Source: Arthrobacter cavernae
GTDB lineage: Bacteria; Actinomycetota; Actinomycetes; Actinomycetales; Micrococcaceae
NCBI RefSeq assembly: GCF_017368795.1
Contig: NZ_JAFNLL010000013.1
Location: forward strand, 1-64,000
Reading direction: 5' to 3'
Length of the DNA stretch: 64,000 nt
The notes beneath the pieces are model-generated. The model did no database searches. It was not told the origin of the DNA and worked only from the letters and a program-made list of their open reading frames with translations. The translations under genes and the position numbers were made by a program. Below, piece after piece: positions 25,126 to 33,783 of this stretch (position 1 is its first letter; every line of letters starts with the position of its first letter).

Positions 25126-26352
25126 ATGGCTGAGGCCTTTCTGATTGGCGGCGCCCGCACTCCCGTGGGCCGCTACGGCGGCTCCCTCTCCTCCGTCCGG
25201 CCGGACGACCTCGCGGCATTGACCGTGAGGGCCGCCGTCGAACGCGCCGGCATTGACCCGGCCACCGTGGACGAGGTCATCCTCGGCAACGCCAACGGCG
25301 CCGGCGAGGAAAACCGCAACGTCGCCCGGATGGCCTGGCTGCTCGCGGGCTACCCGGACAGCGTTCCCGGGATCACCGTCAACCGCCTGTGCGCCTCCGG
25401 GCTGTCCGCCATCATCATGGCGAGCCACATGGTCAAAGCCGGCGCCGCGGACATCGTCGTCGCCGGCGGCGTGGAATCGATGAGCCGCGCCCCCTGGGTC
25501 ATGGAGAAGCCGGACAAGGCCTTTGCCAAGCCCGGCGCGGTGCTCGACACATCGATCGGATGGCGTTTCACCAACCCCGAGTTCCTCTCCGGGCAGCACT
25601 CCCGCGACGGCAAGGCCGCGTTCTCCATGCCGGAGACCGCAGAGGAAGTGGCCCGGGTCTTCGGCACCTCACGGGATGACTGTGACGCCTTTGCCGTCCG
25701 CTCCCACGAACGCGCCCTGACGGCCATCCAGGCCGGCCGCTTTGCCGAAGAAATCGTGCCCGTAAGCGTTGCAGGGCGCAAGGGCGCCGTTTCCGTGGTG
25801 GACACCGACGAGGGCCCCCGGCCCGGGACCACGCGTGATGTGCTCGCCGGACTCCGGCCCGTGGTCAAGGGCGGCTCCGTGGTCACGGCCGGCAATGCCT
25901 CCACCCTCAACGACGGCGCGTCCGCAATCGTGGTCGCCTCCGAAGCTGCGGTCAGGAAGTACGGCCTGACGCCGCGGGCCCGGGTCCTTGAGGGCGGCTC
26001 CGCCGGAGTGGCCCCGGAAATCATGGGGATCGGCCCGGTCCCCGCGACCCGCAAGGTGCTCGAGCGCGCCGGCCTCTCGGTCGGCGACCCGGGCGCCGTC
26101 GAACTGAACGAGGCCTTCGCCTCGCAGTCGCTGGCCGTCATGCGGGAGCTCAAGCTGGAAGAAGACATTGTGAATTCCGACGGCGGCGCCATCGCCCTCG
26201 GCCACCCGCTCGGCTCCTCGGGGTCCCGCCTCGTGGTGACCCTGCTCGGGCGCATGGAACGCGAACTTTCCCGGGAAGGCCGCAAGCTCGGCCTCGCCAC
26301 GATGTGCGTCGGCGTCGGCCAGGGCACCGCCCTCCTGCTGGAAGGCGTGTAG
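25126..26352 (+). CDS. thiolase (acyl-CoA acetyltransferase)
   Basis: This is a 408-residue thiolase. Active-site Cys89 is in NRLCASGLSA; late motifs are GHPLGSSGSR and CVGVGQGTALLLE with the second Cys and the His. Family members cleave 3-ketoacyl-CoA, including beta-ketoadipyl-CoA (PcaF/PaaJ). As the pcaF of the protocatechuate operon is truncated, this gene could supply that activity, though its own operon points to beta-oxidation. An AAGGAA site precedes the ATG, and TAG overlaps the GTG of the next gene. Confidence 0.92.
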   Translation: MAEAFLIGGARTPVGRYGGSLSSVRPDDLAALTVRAAVERAGIDPATVDEVILGNANGAGEENRNVARMAWLLAGYPDSVPGITVNRLCASGLSAIIMASHMVKAGAADIVVAGGVESMSRAPWVMEKPDKAFAKPGAVLDTSIGWRFTNPEFLSGQHSRDGKAAFSMPETAEEVARVFGTSRDDCDAFAVRSHERALTAIQAGRFAEEIVPVSVAGRKGAVSVVDTDEGPRPGTTRDVLAGLRPVVKGGSVVTAGNASTLNDGASAIVVASEAAVRKYGLTPRARVLEGGSAGVAPEIMGIGPVPATRKVLERAGLSVGDPGAVELNEAFASQSLAVMRELKLEEDIVNSDGGAIALGHPLGSSGSRLVVTLLGRMERELSREGRKLGLATMCVGVGQGTALLLEGV

Positions 26353-27161
26353 TGACAGCGGTAGTGAACGACGCCGGGACGGCGTTGGATGCCTCGGCTT
26401 TCGTGACGCTTCTGGTCGAGGAACGCGGGGACCGTTTGGCGGTCCAGCTGAACCGTCCCGAGGTGCGCAACGCCATCGACCAGACGATGGTGGATGAGCT
26501 GCACGCTGTGTGTGCCTACCTTGAGCGCACTCCGAAAGTCCTCATCCTGTCAGGAACAGCGGCGGACCCGGAGACCGGGGCGAAGGCCATTTTTGCCTCC
26601 GGCGCTGATATCGCCCAGCTGCGCGAACGGCGCAGGGATGACGCCCTGGCCGGCATCAACTCCTCACTGTTCGACAGGATCGCGAAGCTTCCCATGCCCG
26701 TGATCGCAGCCCTCGACGGCTACGCCCTCGGCGGGGGCGCCGAGCTCGCCTACGCCGCCGATTTCAGGATCGGGACCTCCGGCCTGCGCATGGGCAACCC
26801 GGAAACCGGGCTGGGCATCATGGCAGCAGCAGGTGCCACCTGGCGCCTTCGCGAGCTCGTCGGGGAACCCCTGGCCAAGGAAATCCTCCTCGCCGGACGC
26901 ACGCTGACAGGCGAGGAATGCCTCAGTGCGGGACTGATCACCGAGCTCGTGGAACCCGGGGCCCTCCTTGATGCGGCCCACGCCCTGGCCGGCCGCATCG
27001 CCCGGCAGGAGCCCCTCGCGGTCCGCCTGACGAAGACCGTGTTCCACAGTCCGCGCGAAGTCCACCCACTCATCGACAACCTCACCCAGGGCCTACTCTT
27101 CGAATCCGCGGCGAAATTCGACCGCATGCAGCAGTTCCTGGACAGGAAGAAGCAGTCATGA
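26352..27161 (+). CDS. enoyl-CoA hydratase
   Basis: This is a 269-residue crotonase-family protein. The oxyanion-hole segments are FASGADIAQLRE and LDGYALGGGAELAYAADF, and NPETGLGIMAAAGATWRL holds the Glu expected in hydratases. The start is GTG 26352, sharing a base with the thiolase stop (TAGTG). It hydrates enoyl-CoA between the dehydrogenase and the 3-hydroxyacyl-CoA dehydrogenase that follows with an ATGA overlap. Confidence 0.9.
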   Translation: MTAVVNDAGTALDASAFVTLLVEERGDRLAVQLNRPEVRNAIDQTMVDELHAVCAYLERTPKVLILSGTAADPETGAKAIFASGADIAQLRERRRDDALAGINSSLFDRIAKLPMPVIAALDGYALGGGAELAYAADFRIGTSGLRMGNPETGLGIMAAAGATWRLRELVGEPLAKEILLAGRTLTGEECLSAGLITELVEPGALLDAAHALAGRIARQEPLAVRLTKTVFHSPREVHPLIDNLTQGLLFESAAKFDRMQQFLDRKKQS

Positions 27162-28045
27162 CCAACAGCAACGAAGCAAGCCAGAACAGCTCCGCAGTGC
27201 TGCTCCCCGCCACGGTCGGCGTACTGGGCGGCGGCCGCATGGGCGCCGGCATCGCCCACGCCTTCCTCGTCACGGGCTCGAACGTCATCGTCGTGGAACG
27301 CGACGACGACTCCGCCCGCGGCGCCCACGAGCGCGTCGCCGCATCCGTCGCGGCGTCATTTGACCGCGGCATCCTGTCAGGGAACCAAGCCGAGGTCCTC
27401 GCGAGGTTCGACACGAGCACCGACTACGCCGCCTTCGCGTCCTGCGACCTCGTCGTCGAGGCAGTCCCCGAGGACGGAAAGCTGAAGGCGACCGCACTCA
27501 GCGCCGTGGCGGAGCACCTGTCCCCGCACGCCTACCTGGCCACCAACACCTCGTCCCTGTCGGTCAGCCGGCTCGCCGAAGCGCTGCCCACGCCTGAGCA
27601 GTTCCTCGGCCTGCACTTCTTCAACCCCGTCCCTGCCTCCACTCTCATTGAGGTGGTCGTCGCGGAGAAGACCTCCGAAGAGACCCTCGCCGCCGCACGA
27701 GGGTGGGTAACGGCGCTGGGTAAGACCGCCGTCGTGGTCCGGGATGCGCCCGGCTTCGCGTCATCCCGCCTCGGTGTAGCGATCGCACTTGAGGCAATGC
27801 GGATGGTCGAAGAGGGAGTAGCCGGCGCCGAAGACATCGACAACGCCATGGTTCTGGGATACAAACACCCGGTAGGGCCGCTTCGGACCACAGACATCGT
27901 CGGGCTCGACGTGCGCCTGGGCATCGCCGAATACCTGCAGTCAACCCTGGGCGACCGCTTCGCACCCCCGCAGATCCTCCGCGACAAGGTCGCAGCCGGT
28001 GAATTGGGCCGTAAAACGGGCAAGGGCTTCTACGACTGGAGCTGA
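27158..28045 (+). CDS. 3-hydroxyacyl-CoA dehydrogenase
   Basis: This 295-residue NAD-dependent enzyme of the HbdA/PaaH type has the Rossmann loop GVLGGGRMGAG at 21-31. The catalytic His is in LGLHFFNPVP, and NTSS precedes it. The C-terminal helical domain has GYKHPVGPLRTTDIVGLD. It completes a full beta-oxidation set in this operon. It overlaps the hydratase gene by four bases. Confidence 0.93.
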   Translation: MTNSNEASQNSSAVLLPATVGVLGGGRMGAGIAHAFLVTGSNVIVVERDDDSARGAHERVAASVAASFDRGILSGNQAEVLARFDTSTDYAAFASCDLVVEAVPEDGKLKATALSAVAEHLSPHAYLATNTSSLSVSRLAEALPTPEQFLGLHFFNPVPASTLIEVVVAEKTSEETLAAARGWVTALGKTAVVVRDAPGFASSRLGVAIALEAMRMVEEGVAGAEDIDNAMVLGYKHPVGPLRTTDIVGLDVRLGIAEYLQSTLGDRFAPPQILRDKVAAGELGRKTGKGFYDWS

Positions 28046-28090
28046 ACGCCCGTCCCGCAGCAATCGACCACCACTGTGAAAGGCCCACAC

Positions 28091-29251
28091 ATGTCTGATC
28101 CCAGCGATCTGATTGATTTTGATTCCCTGCTCACCGCAGATGAGCGTGCGCTGCGCGATTCCGTGCGGACTTTCGTGGACAGCGAGATCAAGCCGAACAT
28201 CGCAAGCTGGTACGAAAACGGCGTCTTCCCGCTGGAGATCGTCCCGGAACTGGCCAAGCTGGGCCTGCTGGGCATGCACCTGAAAGGCTACGGCTGCGCC
28301 GGCCGCTCCGCCGTCGACTACGGCCTGGCCGGCGCGGAACTGGAAGCCGGCGACTCGGGGCTGCGGACGTTCGTTTCCGTGCAGGGCTCGCTGGCCATGA
28401 GCGCCATCCACAAGCACGGCTCCGAGGAACAGAAGGCCGAGTGGCTGCCGCAAATGGCCAAAGGCGAGGCGATCGGCTGCTTCGGACTGACCGAACCCAC
28501 CGCAGGGTCGGACCCAGGCGGCATGACCACCTTCGCCCGCCGCGACGGCGGTGACTGGGTGCTCAACGGCGCCAAGCGCTGGATCGGCCTGGCTTCCGTG
28601 GCCCAGGTCGCCGTCATCTGGGCCCAGACCGAGGAGGGCGTGCGGGGCTTTGTGGTGCCGACCTCGACGCCGGGATTCACGGCCACCCCGATCGAACCGA
28701 AGCTCTCCATGCGAGCCTCGATCCAGTGCGACATCGAACTGACCGATGTGCGCCTGCCCGAATCCGCGGTGCTGCCGAACGTCGTCGGACTCAAGGGCCC
28801 CTTCTCCTGCCTCAACGAGGCCCGCTACGGGATCATCTGGGGTGCCATGGGCGCGGCCCGCGACGCGTTCGAGGCCGCCCTGGACTACTCCAAGGGGCGC
28901 ATGCAGTTCGACAAACCACTGGCCGGATACCAGCTGACCCAGCAGAAACTGGTGGACATGGCCCTGGAGATCAACAAGGGCTTCCTGCTCGCCCTGCACC
29001 TGGGCCGCAAGAAGGACGCCGGCACGCTGCAGATAGAACAGATCTCGGTCGGCAAACTCAACAACTGCCGCGAGGCCATCAAGATCGCCCGCGAGGCCCG
29101 CACCATCCTCGGCGGCAACGGCATCACACTGGACTACTCACCGCTGCGCCACGCGAACAACCTCGAATCCGTCCGCACCTACGAAGGCACCGACGAAGTC
29201 CACACCCTCATCCTGGGCCAACGGCTCACCGGCGTCCCGGCCTTCCGCTGA
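28091..29251 (+). CDS. acyl-CoA dehydrogenase, glutaryl-CoA dehydrogenase-like
   Basis: This is a 386-residue FAD enzyme with CFGLTEPTAGSDPGG and the C-terminal TYEGTDEVHTLILGQRLTG. It is a paralogue of the enzyme at 23870 and has the same glutaryl-CoA dehydrogenase flavour. ATG 28091 behind AAAGG is chosen over a GTG at 28076. Two such enzymes at the ends of one beta-oxidation set suggest two different acyl-CoA oxidations, for example of a dicarboxylic or branched ring-derived acid. Confidence 0.9.
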   Translation: MSDPSDLIDFDSLLTADERALRDSVRTFVDSEIKPNIASWYENGVFPLEIVPELAKLGLLGMHLKGYGCAGRSAVDYGLAGAELEAGDSGLRTFVSVQGSLAMSAIHKHGSEEQKAEWLPQMAKGEAIGCFGLTEPTAGSDPGGMTTFARRDGGDWVLNGAKRWIGLASVAQVAVIWAQTEEGVRGFVVPTSTPGFTATPIEPKLSMRASIQCDIELTDVRLPESAVLPNVVGLKGPFSCLNEARYGIIWGAMGAARDAFEAALDYSKGRMQFDKPLAGYQLTQQKLVDMALEINKGFLLALHLGRKKDAGTLQIEQISVGKLNNCREAIKIAREARTILGGNGITLDYSPLRHANNLESVRTYEGTDEVHTLILGQRLTGVPAFR

Positions 29252-29280
29252 CCGGGAGACCCCACGAAGGAACTCGATTC

Positions 29281-29553
29281 ATGCACACGTTGAGGCGAAG
29301 TGAACCCTATCTGATGACCCGGTGGAAGTACCTCTGGCGCAACGAGTTCGTCGAGCTGCGCCGGGAGCAGCGGGTAACCGGCGCCGGCTGGGTCGACGAC
29401 GTCAGCCCGGATGGCACCATCCTGTGGATCCACCTGGCAGGAGGAAGGGGCCGCGTCATGATTCACGTCGACGACGGACTCGACATTTGGCGGGTGGATC
29501 CCCGGATGCTGCCAGACCGAACCGCGCCAATCCCGGCAAGGCTTGCGAGCTAA
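29281..29553 (+). CDS. small protein of unknown function
   Basis: This 90-residue protein follows an AAGGAA site by nine bases. I do not recognise its family. It is rich in Arg and Trp, with WKYLWRNEFVELR near the start and a VMIHVDDGLDIWRVDP stretch that looks like a beta-sheet protein. A second start at 29314 (MTRWKY) is possible. It sits between the beta-oxidation operon and an MFS gene with short gaps and may belong to either transcript. No signal peptide or membrane segment is visible. Confidence 0.65.
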   Translation: MHTLRRSEPYLMTRWKYLWRNEFVELRREQRVTGAGWVDDVSPDGTILWIHLAGGRGRVMIHVDDGLDIWRVDPRMLPDRTAPIPARLAS

Positions 29554-29658
29554 CCGGCCAGGCGCCCGCCGCTGGCATGCCAACAGGGCAGGCCACACAC
29601 CAGGCGTCAACCGTCCGTGCTGTTGCGCAAAGGTGCGCAACAATAGAAGGGTAATGAC

Positions 29659-30993
29659 ATGTCCAAACCCACCATTCTGCAAGCAACACCGGAGACAATG
29701 ATGTCGCCGGGTCAGGAGTCACGCGCCAAGGCGTGGGGCCTGACGTCAGTACTGGTCTTGCTCTACACAGTGAACTACAGCGACAAGATCCTGCTCGGGC
29801 TCGTCGCCCAACCTCTCAAGGACGAATTCGGGCTCACATCAGCCCAAATCGGGCTGACCGCGAGCGTGTTCTTCTTCGCGTTCTCGGCCGGAGGATTCTT
29901 TGCCGGACTCATCAACAAGTGGGCCTCCCTCAAGTGGTCGCTGATGGCGTTGGCCGTCATTTGGGCGGCCTGCATGGTCCCCATGATCGTCGCCGGCAGT
30001 TTCATGGTTCTCCTTGTCAGCTGCTTCCTGCTCGGTCTGACAGAAGGCCCTTCCGGTGCACTCATCCACACGGCCGTGTATTCATGGCACCCTGTGGAAA
30101 GGCGCTCGATGCCCGGGGCGTTCATCGCCTCTTCAAGTTCACTGGCAAAGATCGCCGTTGCACCGGCATTGGCATTCCTCATCGTGCAATTCGGCTGGCA
30201 ATCCGCCTTTGTTGCCATGCTGGTTGTTGGCTTGGGCTGGTGCGTGCTGTGGCACTTCACGTGGCAGCCAGGGCCCCATGGCGAAGTCCGAATTTCAGCG
30301 GTCAAGGGTTCGGCCACAGCCACGACTCCACCTCCCTCCGTTCCGTGGATGTCGATCTTCCGCACGCCGACCTTCCTGGGTGCGGTTGCAGCAGTTGTCC
30401 CCATGTACGCGCTGCTGACCGTTGTCCTCACGTGGTTGCCGTCGTACTTCGAGGTCGGATTGGGTTTCACCCGCCTCCAGGCTGGAGCGATGTTCGGGTT
30501 CCCCAGCATGGCAGCAATGCTCGCAATGTTTGCCAGCACATACTTCAGTGACAGGTTCATGAGTCGAGGCGTGAGTTCAAGGATCATGAGAGGAATCGTC
30601 CCGGCCGCAGGACTTCTTGTGTGCGGCCTGTCGATGGCAGCGCTGCCATATATCGGCACTCCCATCGTCGTGGTGGCAGTTGTCTCCATCGGCTACGGAA
30701 TCGGCTGCATCCTCGCTCCCATCATGAACGCAGCCATTTCGCAGATCTGTCCCAAGCATCAGGTAGCGGGTTCACTGGGCATGTTCCTGGCCGTGATGGC
30801 CATTGGTGGCATCGTCGCTCCGCCATTGACGGGAATGATCGTGGACCAGGCGGTTTCACCCGCCGTCGGATACGCACAATCCTTCCAAATATTCGGCATC
30901 GTTGCGGTGGTCGGCGCGATTCTGGCCATGATCCTGGTGAATCCCGACCGTGACGCCGCGCGCGTGATGGCACAGCTTGCACCCGCTGGCTGA
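29659..30993 (+). CDS. MFS transporter, anion:cation symporter-like
   Basis: This is a 444-residue major facilitator with about 12 membrane segments. The start of helix 1 reads YTVNYSDKILLGLVAQPLKD, the ACS-family pattern also seen in the transporter at 19921. A GAAGG site precedes the ATG. It lies downstream of the beta-oxidation genes and could import their acid substrate. The exact ligand is not readable from sequence. Confidence 0.88.
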   Translation: MSKPTILQATPETMMSPGQESRAKAWGLTSVLVLLYTVNYSDKILLGLVAQPLKDEFGLTSAQIGLTASVFFFAFSAGGFFAGLINKWASLKWSLMALAVIWAACMVPMIVAGSFMVLLVSCFLLGLTEGPSGALIHTAVYSWHPVERRSMPGAFIASSSSLAKIAVAPALAFLIVQFGWQSAFVAMLVVGLGWCVLWHFTWQPGPHGEVRISAVKGSATATTPPPSVPWMSIFRTPTFLGAVAAVVPMYALLTVVLTWLPSYFEVGLGFTRLQAGAMFGFPSMAAMLAMFASTYFSDRFMSRGVSSRIMRGIVPAAGLLVCGLSMAALPYIGTPIVVVAVVSIGYGIGCILAPIMNAAISQICPKHQVAGSLGMFLAVMAIGGIVAPPLTGMIVDQAVSPAVGYAQSFQIFGIVAVVGAILAMILVNPDRDAARVMAQLAPAG

Positions 30994-30999
30994 CGGTCC

Positions 31000-32283
31000 A
31001 TGTCGTCGGCCATGAAGCGGGCACGGACGGCGGCCGGAGACAGGCAGCGGTCGATGGTTGGCTTGGGCGCGGTCCTGACCCTGGCCACAGGGATCGGTCC
31101 GCTACTCACCACGGGCGTGAGTGCCCTGGGTCCTTTGCTGACCCGGGACCTGAACCTGACGCGCCTGGAGTTCGGCTCCTTTGCCGTGGTGGCCTCTGCC
31201 TCCGCTGCGCTCCTGTCCACGCCGCTCGGCTGGGCTGCCGACCGGTTGTCACAACGTACCGGCATCCTGATGCTCCACGGCTTCGGGCTGGGCGCCCTGG
31301 TCACCGCCGCCCTGTCCCAGTCGATGGCCGGCCTGTGGGCCAGCGCCGTCCTCGGCGGAGCAGCCCTTGGCCTGGCCAATCCGCTGACCAATGGCATGGT
31401 GGCGTTGCGGGTCGAGCCGGGCCGCCGCGGCATGCTGGTGGGCGTGAAACAAACGGGCGTCCAGCTCATCCAGATGTTCACCAGCCTGGCCTACCCGCTG
31501 GCTGCCGCACTGGTGTCCTGGCAGGCGGGGTTCCTGGTGGGCGCCATCGTCACCGTACTCTCACTCTGGGCGGCCCTGCACTACCTCCGCGCCCGGCCCC
31601 AATGCACCGCGCCACGACTCGCGTCCCGCGAGCGGCGCCGCCACATCAAGGCGTCCGGGCTTGCATGGCTGGTGGCCTACGCCTTCCTCTCCGGCTTCCA
31701 GTACCAGAGCTTGGCCTTCTACCTGCCGCTGTTCGCTTTCGAGGCCCTCCATCTGCGGCCCGAAATCGCCGCTGCGTGCGGTGTGGTGCTGGGGGCAAGT
31801 GGCCTGGTGTCACGGCTAGTCTGGGGCCGACTCACGGAGCGGTTCAGGTCCCCCGGGGTGCCGCTGGCCTTGATAGCAGTCTTCAGCGCCGTGGCCGTAG
31901 GCCTTGTCGCCGGTTCATCGCTTTGGGGAACACAGGCCCTCATGTGGACAGGAACCGCGCTCTACGGCTTGTCCGGAACCGCGGCCGCCGTCATCCTGCT
32001 CACGGTGGTCATGCACCTGGTCCCCAGGGCCCAGGCCGGTGCCGTGACTGGACGGATCTCCATGGGGCTGTTCGCCGGCTTCGCCACAGGACCGGTGCTC
32101 TTCGGACTCCTGGCAGACCAGTGGGGCTATTCCACCGGCTGGGTGAGCCTGCTGGCCGCAAGTGTCATGATGATGCTGGCACCGCTCGGCCTGCGCAGGC
32201 TGGCAGTTCCAGATCCACCCAAAGAAGAAGTACACGTAAGCGGGGAGACGGCCGCGGATCTACGGCAAGCTGACACCCACTGA
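31000..32283 (+). CDS. MFS transporter
   Basis: This is a 427-residue major facilitator, different from the ACS type: helix 1 is TGIGPLLTTGVSALGPLLTR, and the loop GWAADRLSQRTG matches the MFS loop 2-3 motif. It starts six bases after the previous MFS gene, with no clear ribosome site; an ATG at 31012 is an alternative. It is the last plus-strand gene before the convergent pca operon. The substrate is unknown. Confidence 0.85.
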   Translation: MSSAMKRARTAAGDRQRSMVGLGAVLTLATGIGPLLTTGVSALGPLLTRDLNLTRLEFGSFAVVASASAALLSTPLGWAADRLSQRTGILMLHGFGLGALVTAALSQSMAGLWASAVLGGAALGLANPLTNGMVALRVEPGRRGMLVGVKQTGVQLIQMFTSLAYPLAAALVSWQAGFLVGAIVTVLSLWAALHYLRARPQCTAPRLASRERRRHIKASGLAWLVAYAFLSGFQYQSLAFYLPLFAFEALHLRPEIAAACGVVLGASGLVSRLVWGRLTERFRSPGVPLALIAVFSAVAVGLVAGSSLWGTQALMWTGTALYGLSGTAAAVILLTVVMHLVPRAQAGAVTGRISMGLFAGFATGPVLFGLLADQWGYSTGWVSLLAASVMMMLAPLGLRRLAVPDPPKEEVHVSGETAADLRQADTH

Positions 32284-32399
32284 CACGCCCCCGGGCAACC
32301 CCCGCCACGGAAGCCAGTTCGTGTGCCGCAGGCGCAAGGCATCCATGCCGCCGTCCACTGGGAAGTCGCTCCTCGTCGCAGCGTGCTGGACCTGCTGGG
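32284..32399. other. unassigned sequence downstream of truncated pcaF
   Basis: This short stretch follows the broken end of pcaF and precedes the convergent MFS stop. On the minus strand one frame reads FPVDGGMDALRLRH, faintly like the end of an SDR protein, but it is too short to assign. Confidence 0.3.
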
Positions 32400-32471
32400 G
32401 ACCCCGGCAAGGCCGGAACCGAACTTGCCGAAGGGGGTGCGCACGGCGTCGTACACATAGGCCTGGTTCAT
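32400..32471 (-). pseudogene. pcaF: pcaF remnant, first 24 codons of beta-ketoadipyl-CoA thiolase
   Basis: The frame starts MNQAYVYDAVRTPFGKFGSG then LAGV, the start of PcaF-type thiolases. After that the homology ends and no Cys, His or Gly motifs of a thiolase follow in any frame. Its ATG overlaps the pcaC stop as ATGA, as in an intact operon. The rest of pcaF, and any pcaI and pcaJ, are absent from the window, so a deletion or rearrangement cut the end of the operon. Confidence 0.85.
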
Positions 32472-32983
32472 GGGGATTCCTCTGATTCCAACTGAGTAAG
32501 GGTGCGTGGCTGATGGGGCGGGCCGGCGGCTTCGTCGATGTCTGCGGCGTCGTCGATATCGGCGAACACTGCCTGCGCGGTCTTGAAGGCCGTGTTGGCG
32601 GAGGGGACGCCGCAGTAGATGGCACTCTGCAGCAGGATTTCCTTGATTTCGTCCCGGCTCAGGCCGTTGGTGAGCGCGGAGCGGATGTGCATGGCAAGCT
32701 CTTCCCAGTGCCCGTGCGCGATCATGGCGGTGATGGTCACGGCCGAGCGCATGCGCCGGTCCAGGCCGGGCCGGGTCCAGACGCCGCCCCAGGCGATCCG
32801 GGTGATCATGTCCTGGAAGTCGCCGGTGAAGTCGTCCTTCCCGGCATTCGCGCGGTCCACGTGCGCATCGCCGAGCACTTCGCGGCGGACCACCATGCCG
32901 GCGTCGTAGATGTCCTGCGAGGTGGCGTCCGGCTGCACGGCGCCCTGCGATGGGTCGCTGCTCTGTGAGGGATTCGTGCTCAT
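32468..32983 (-). CDS. pcaC: 4-carboxymuconolactone decarboxylase
   Basis: This is a 171-residue protein of the carboxymuconolactone decarboxylase/AhpD family. The core reads RSAVTITAMIAHGHWEELAM then HIRSALTNGLSRDEI and IYCGVPSANTAF, typical for PcaC. It converts 4-carboxymuconolactone to beta-ketoadipate enol-lactone. An N-terminal tail of about 30 residues precedes the domain. It is stand-alone, not the PcaL fusion with PcaD found in some actinobacteria. It overlaps pcaD and the pcaF remnant by ATGA. Confidence 0.95.
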   Translation of the reverse strand: MSTNPSQSSDPSQGAVQPDATSQDIYDAGMVVRREVLGDAHVDRANAGKDDFTGDFQDMITRIAWGGVWTRPGLDRRMRSAVTITAMIAHGHWEELAMHIRSALTNGLSRDEIKEILLQSAIYCGVPSANTAFKTAQAVFADIDDAADIDEAAGPPHQPRTLTQLESEESP

Positions 32984-33783
32984 CGTCCGTTCTCCTTCAT
33001 GAAGTCGCGCATCAGTTCAGCGACGACGGCGGGTGCTTCGGCGGGCGCGAGGTGCGCAACGCCGTCGAGCGCTACGGCCACGGCGCTGCCGCCGCCGGCG
33101 TTGATGCCGGCCGCGACTTCCTCGGCGAACGACGGCGGGGCGACCGTATCCTCGACGCCGGCAATCGCCTGCGTGGGGACGGTGATGCCGGCGAGCTGCC
33201 CGCGGACGTCGAAGCCGGCCAGGGCTTCGCAGCAGAAGGCGTAGCTGAAGCGGTCGGCGTCGCGGAGGGCGTGCAGGAGCCGGCTGCTGGTGTCCGGCCG
33301 GCGGCCCATGAAGCCCGGGGCGAACCAGCGCTGCGCGGAACCCTGGACCATCACGGGCGTGCCCTGGGCACGGACGGTTTCGGCGCGCTCCAGCCAGCCC
33401 TCCGGGGTGCCGAGCCTGGCGCCGCTGCACTGCACGGACAGGCTGCGGAGACGGTCGCCGTGCTTGATGCCCAACTGCAGGCCGGTGGCCCCGCCCAGGG
33501 AAACGCCTGCGTAGTGGAAGTCCGCGCCGGGACTGACTGAGTCGACAAGATCGACGACGGCGTCGGCCAGTTCCGCGACGCTGAAGCCTTCCGTGGCGGC
33601 CGGCGAGATGCCGTGCCCGGGCAGGTCCCAGCCGATGACGTCGTACTCCTCGCCGAGCAGGGCAGCGGCCTCGGTCCACAGCACGGTGGACGTGCCCAGC
33701 GAGGGCCCCACCACGAGGAGCGGCTTCGCACCCAGTTCACGCTGCGGGGACAGCAGCACCGCCTTGACAATTGGCTTAGCCAC
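32980..33783 (-). CDS. pcaD: 3-oxoadipate enol-lactonase
   Basis: This 267-residue alpha/beta hydrolase has nucleophile elbow GVSLGG with Ser95 and WDLPGHG at 52-58. It hydrolyses beta-ketoadipate enol-lactone to beta-ketoadipate, the meeting point of the catechol and protocatechuate branches. The start is GTG 33783 behind AAGGGAG; it overlaps the pcaB stop. The same enzyme can serve the cat branch at 54-57 kb, which lacks its own enol-lactonase. Confidence 0.93.
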   Translation of the reverse strand: MAKPIVKAVLLSPQRELGAKPLLVVGPSLGTSTVLWTEAAALLGEEYDVIGWDLPGHGISPAATEGFSVAELADAVVDLVDSVSPGADFHYAGVSLGGATGLQLGIKHGDRLRSLSVQCSGARLGTPEGWLERAETVRAQGTPVMVQGSAQRWFAPGFMGRRPDTSSRLLHALRDADRFSYAFCCEALAGFDVRGQLAGITVPTQAIAGVEDTVAPPSFAEEVAAGINAGGGSAVAVALDGVAHLAPAEAPAVVAELMRDFMKENGR

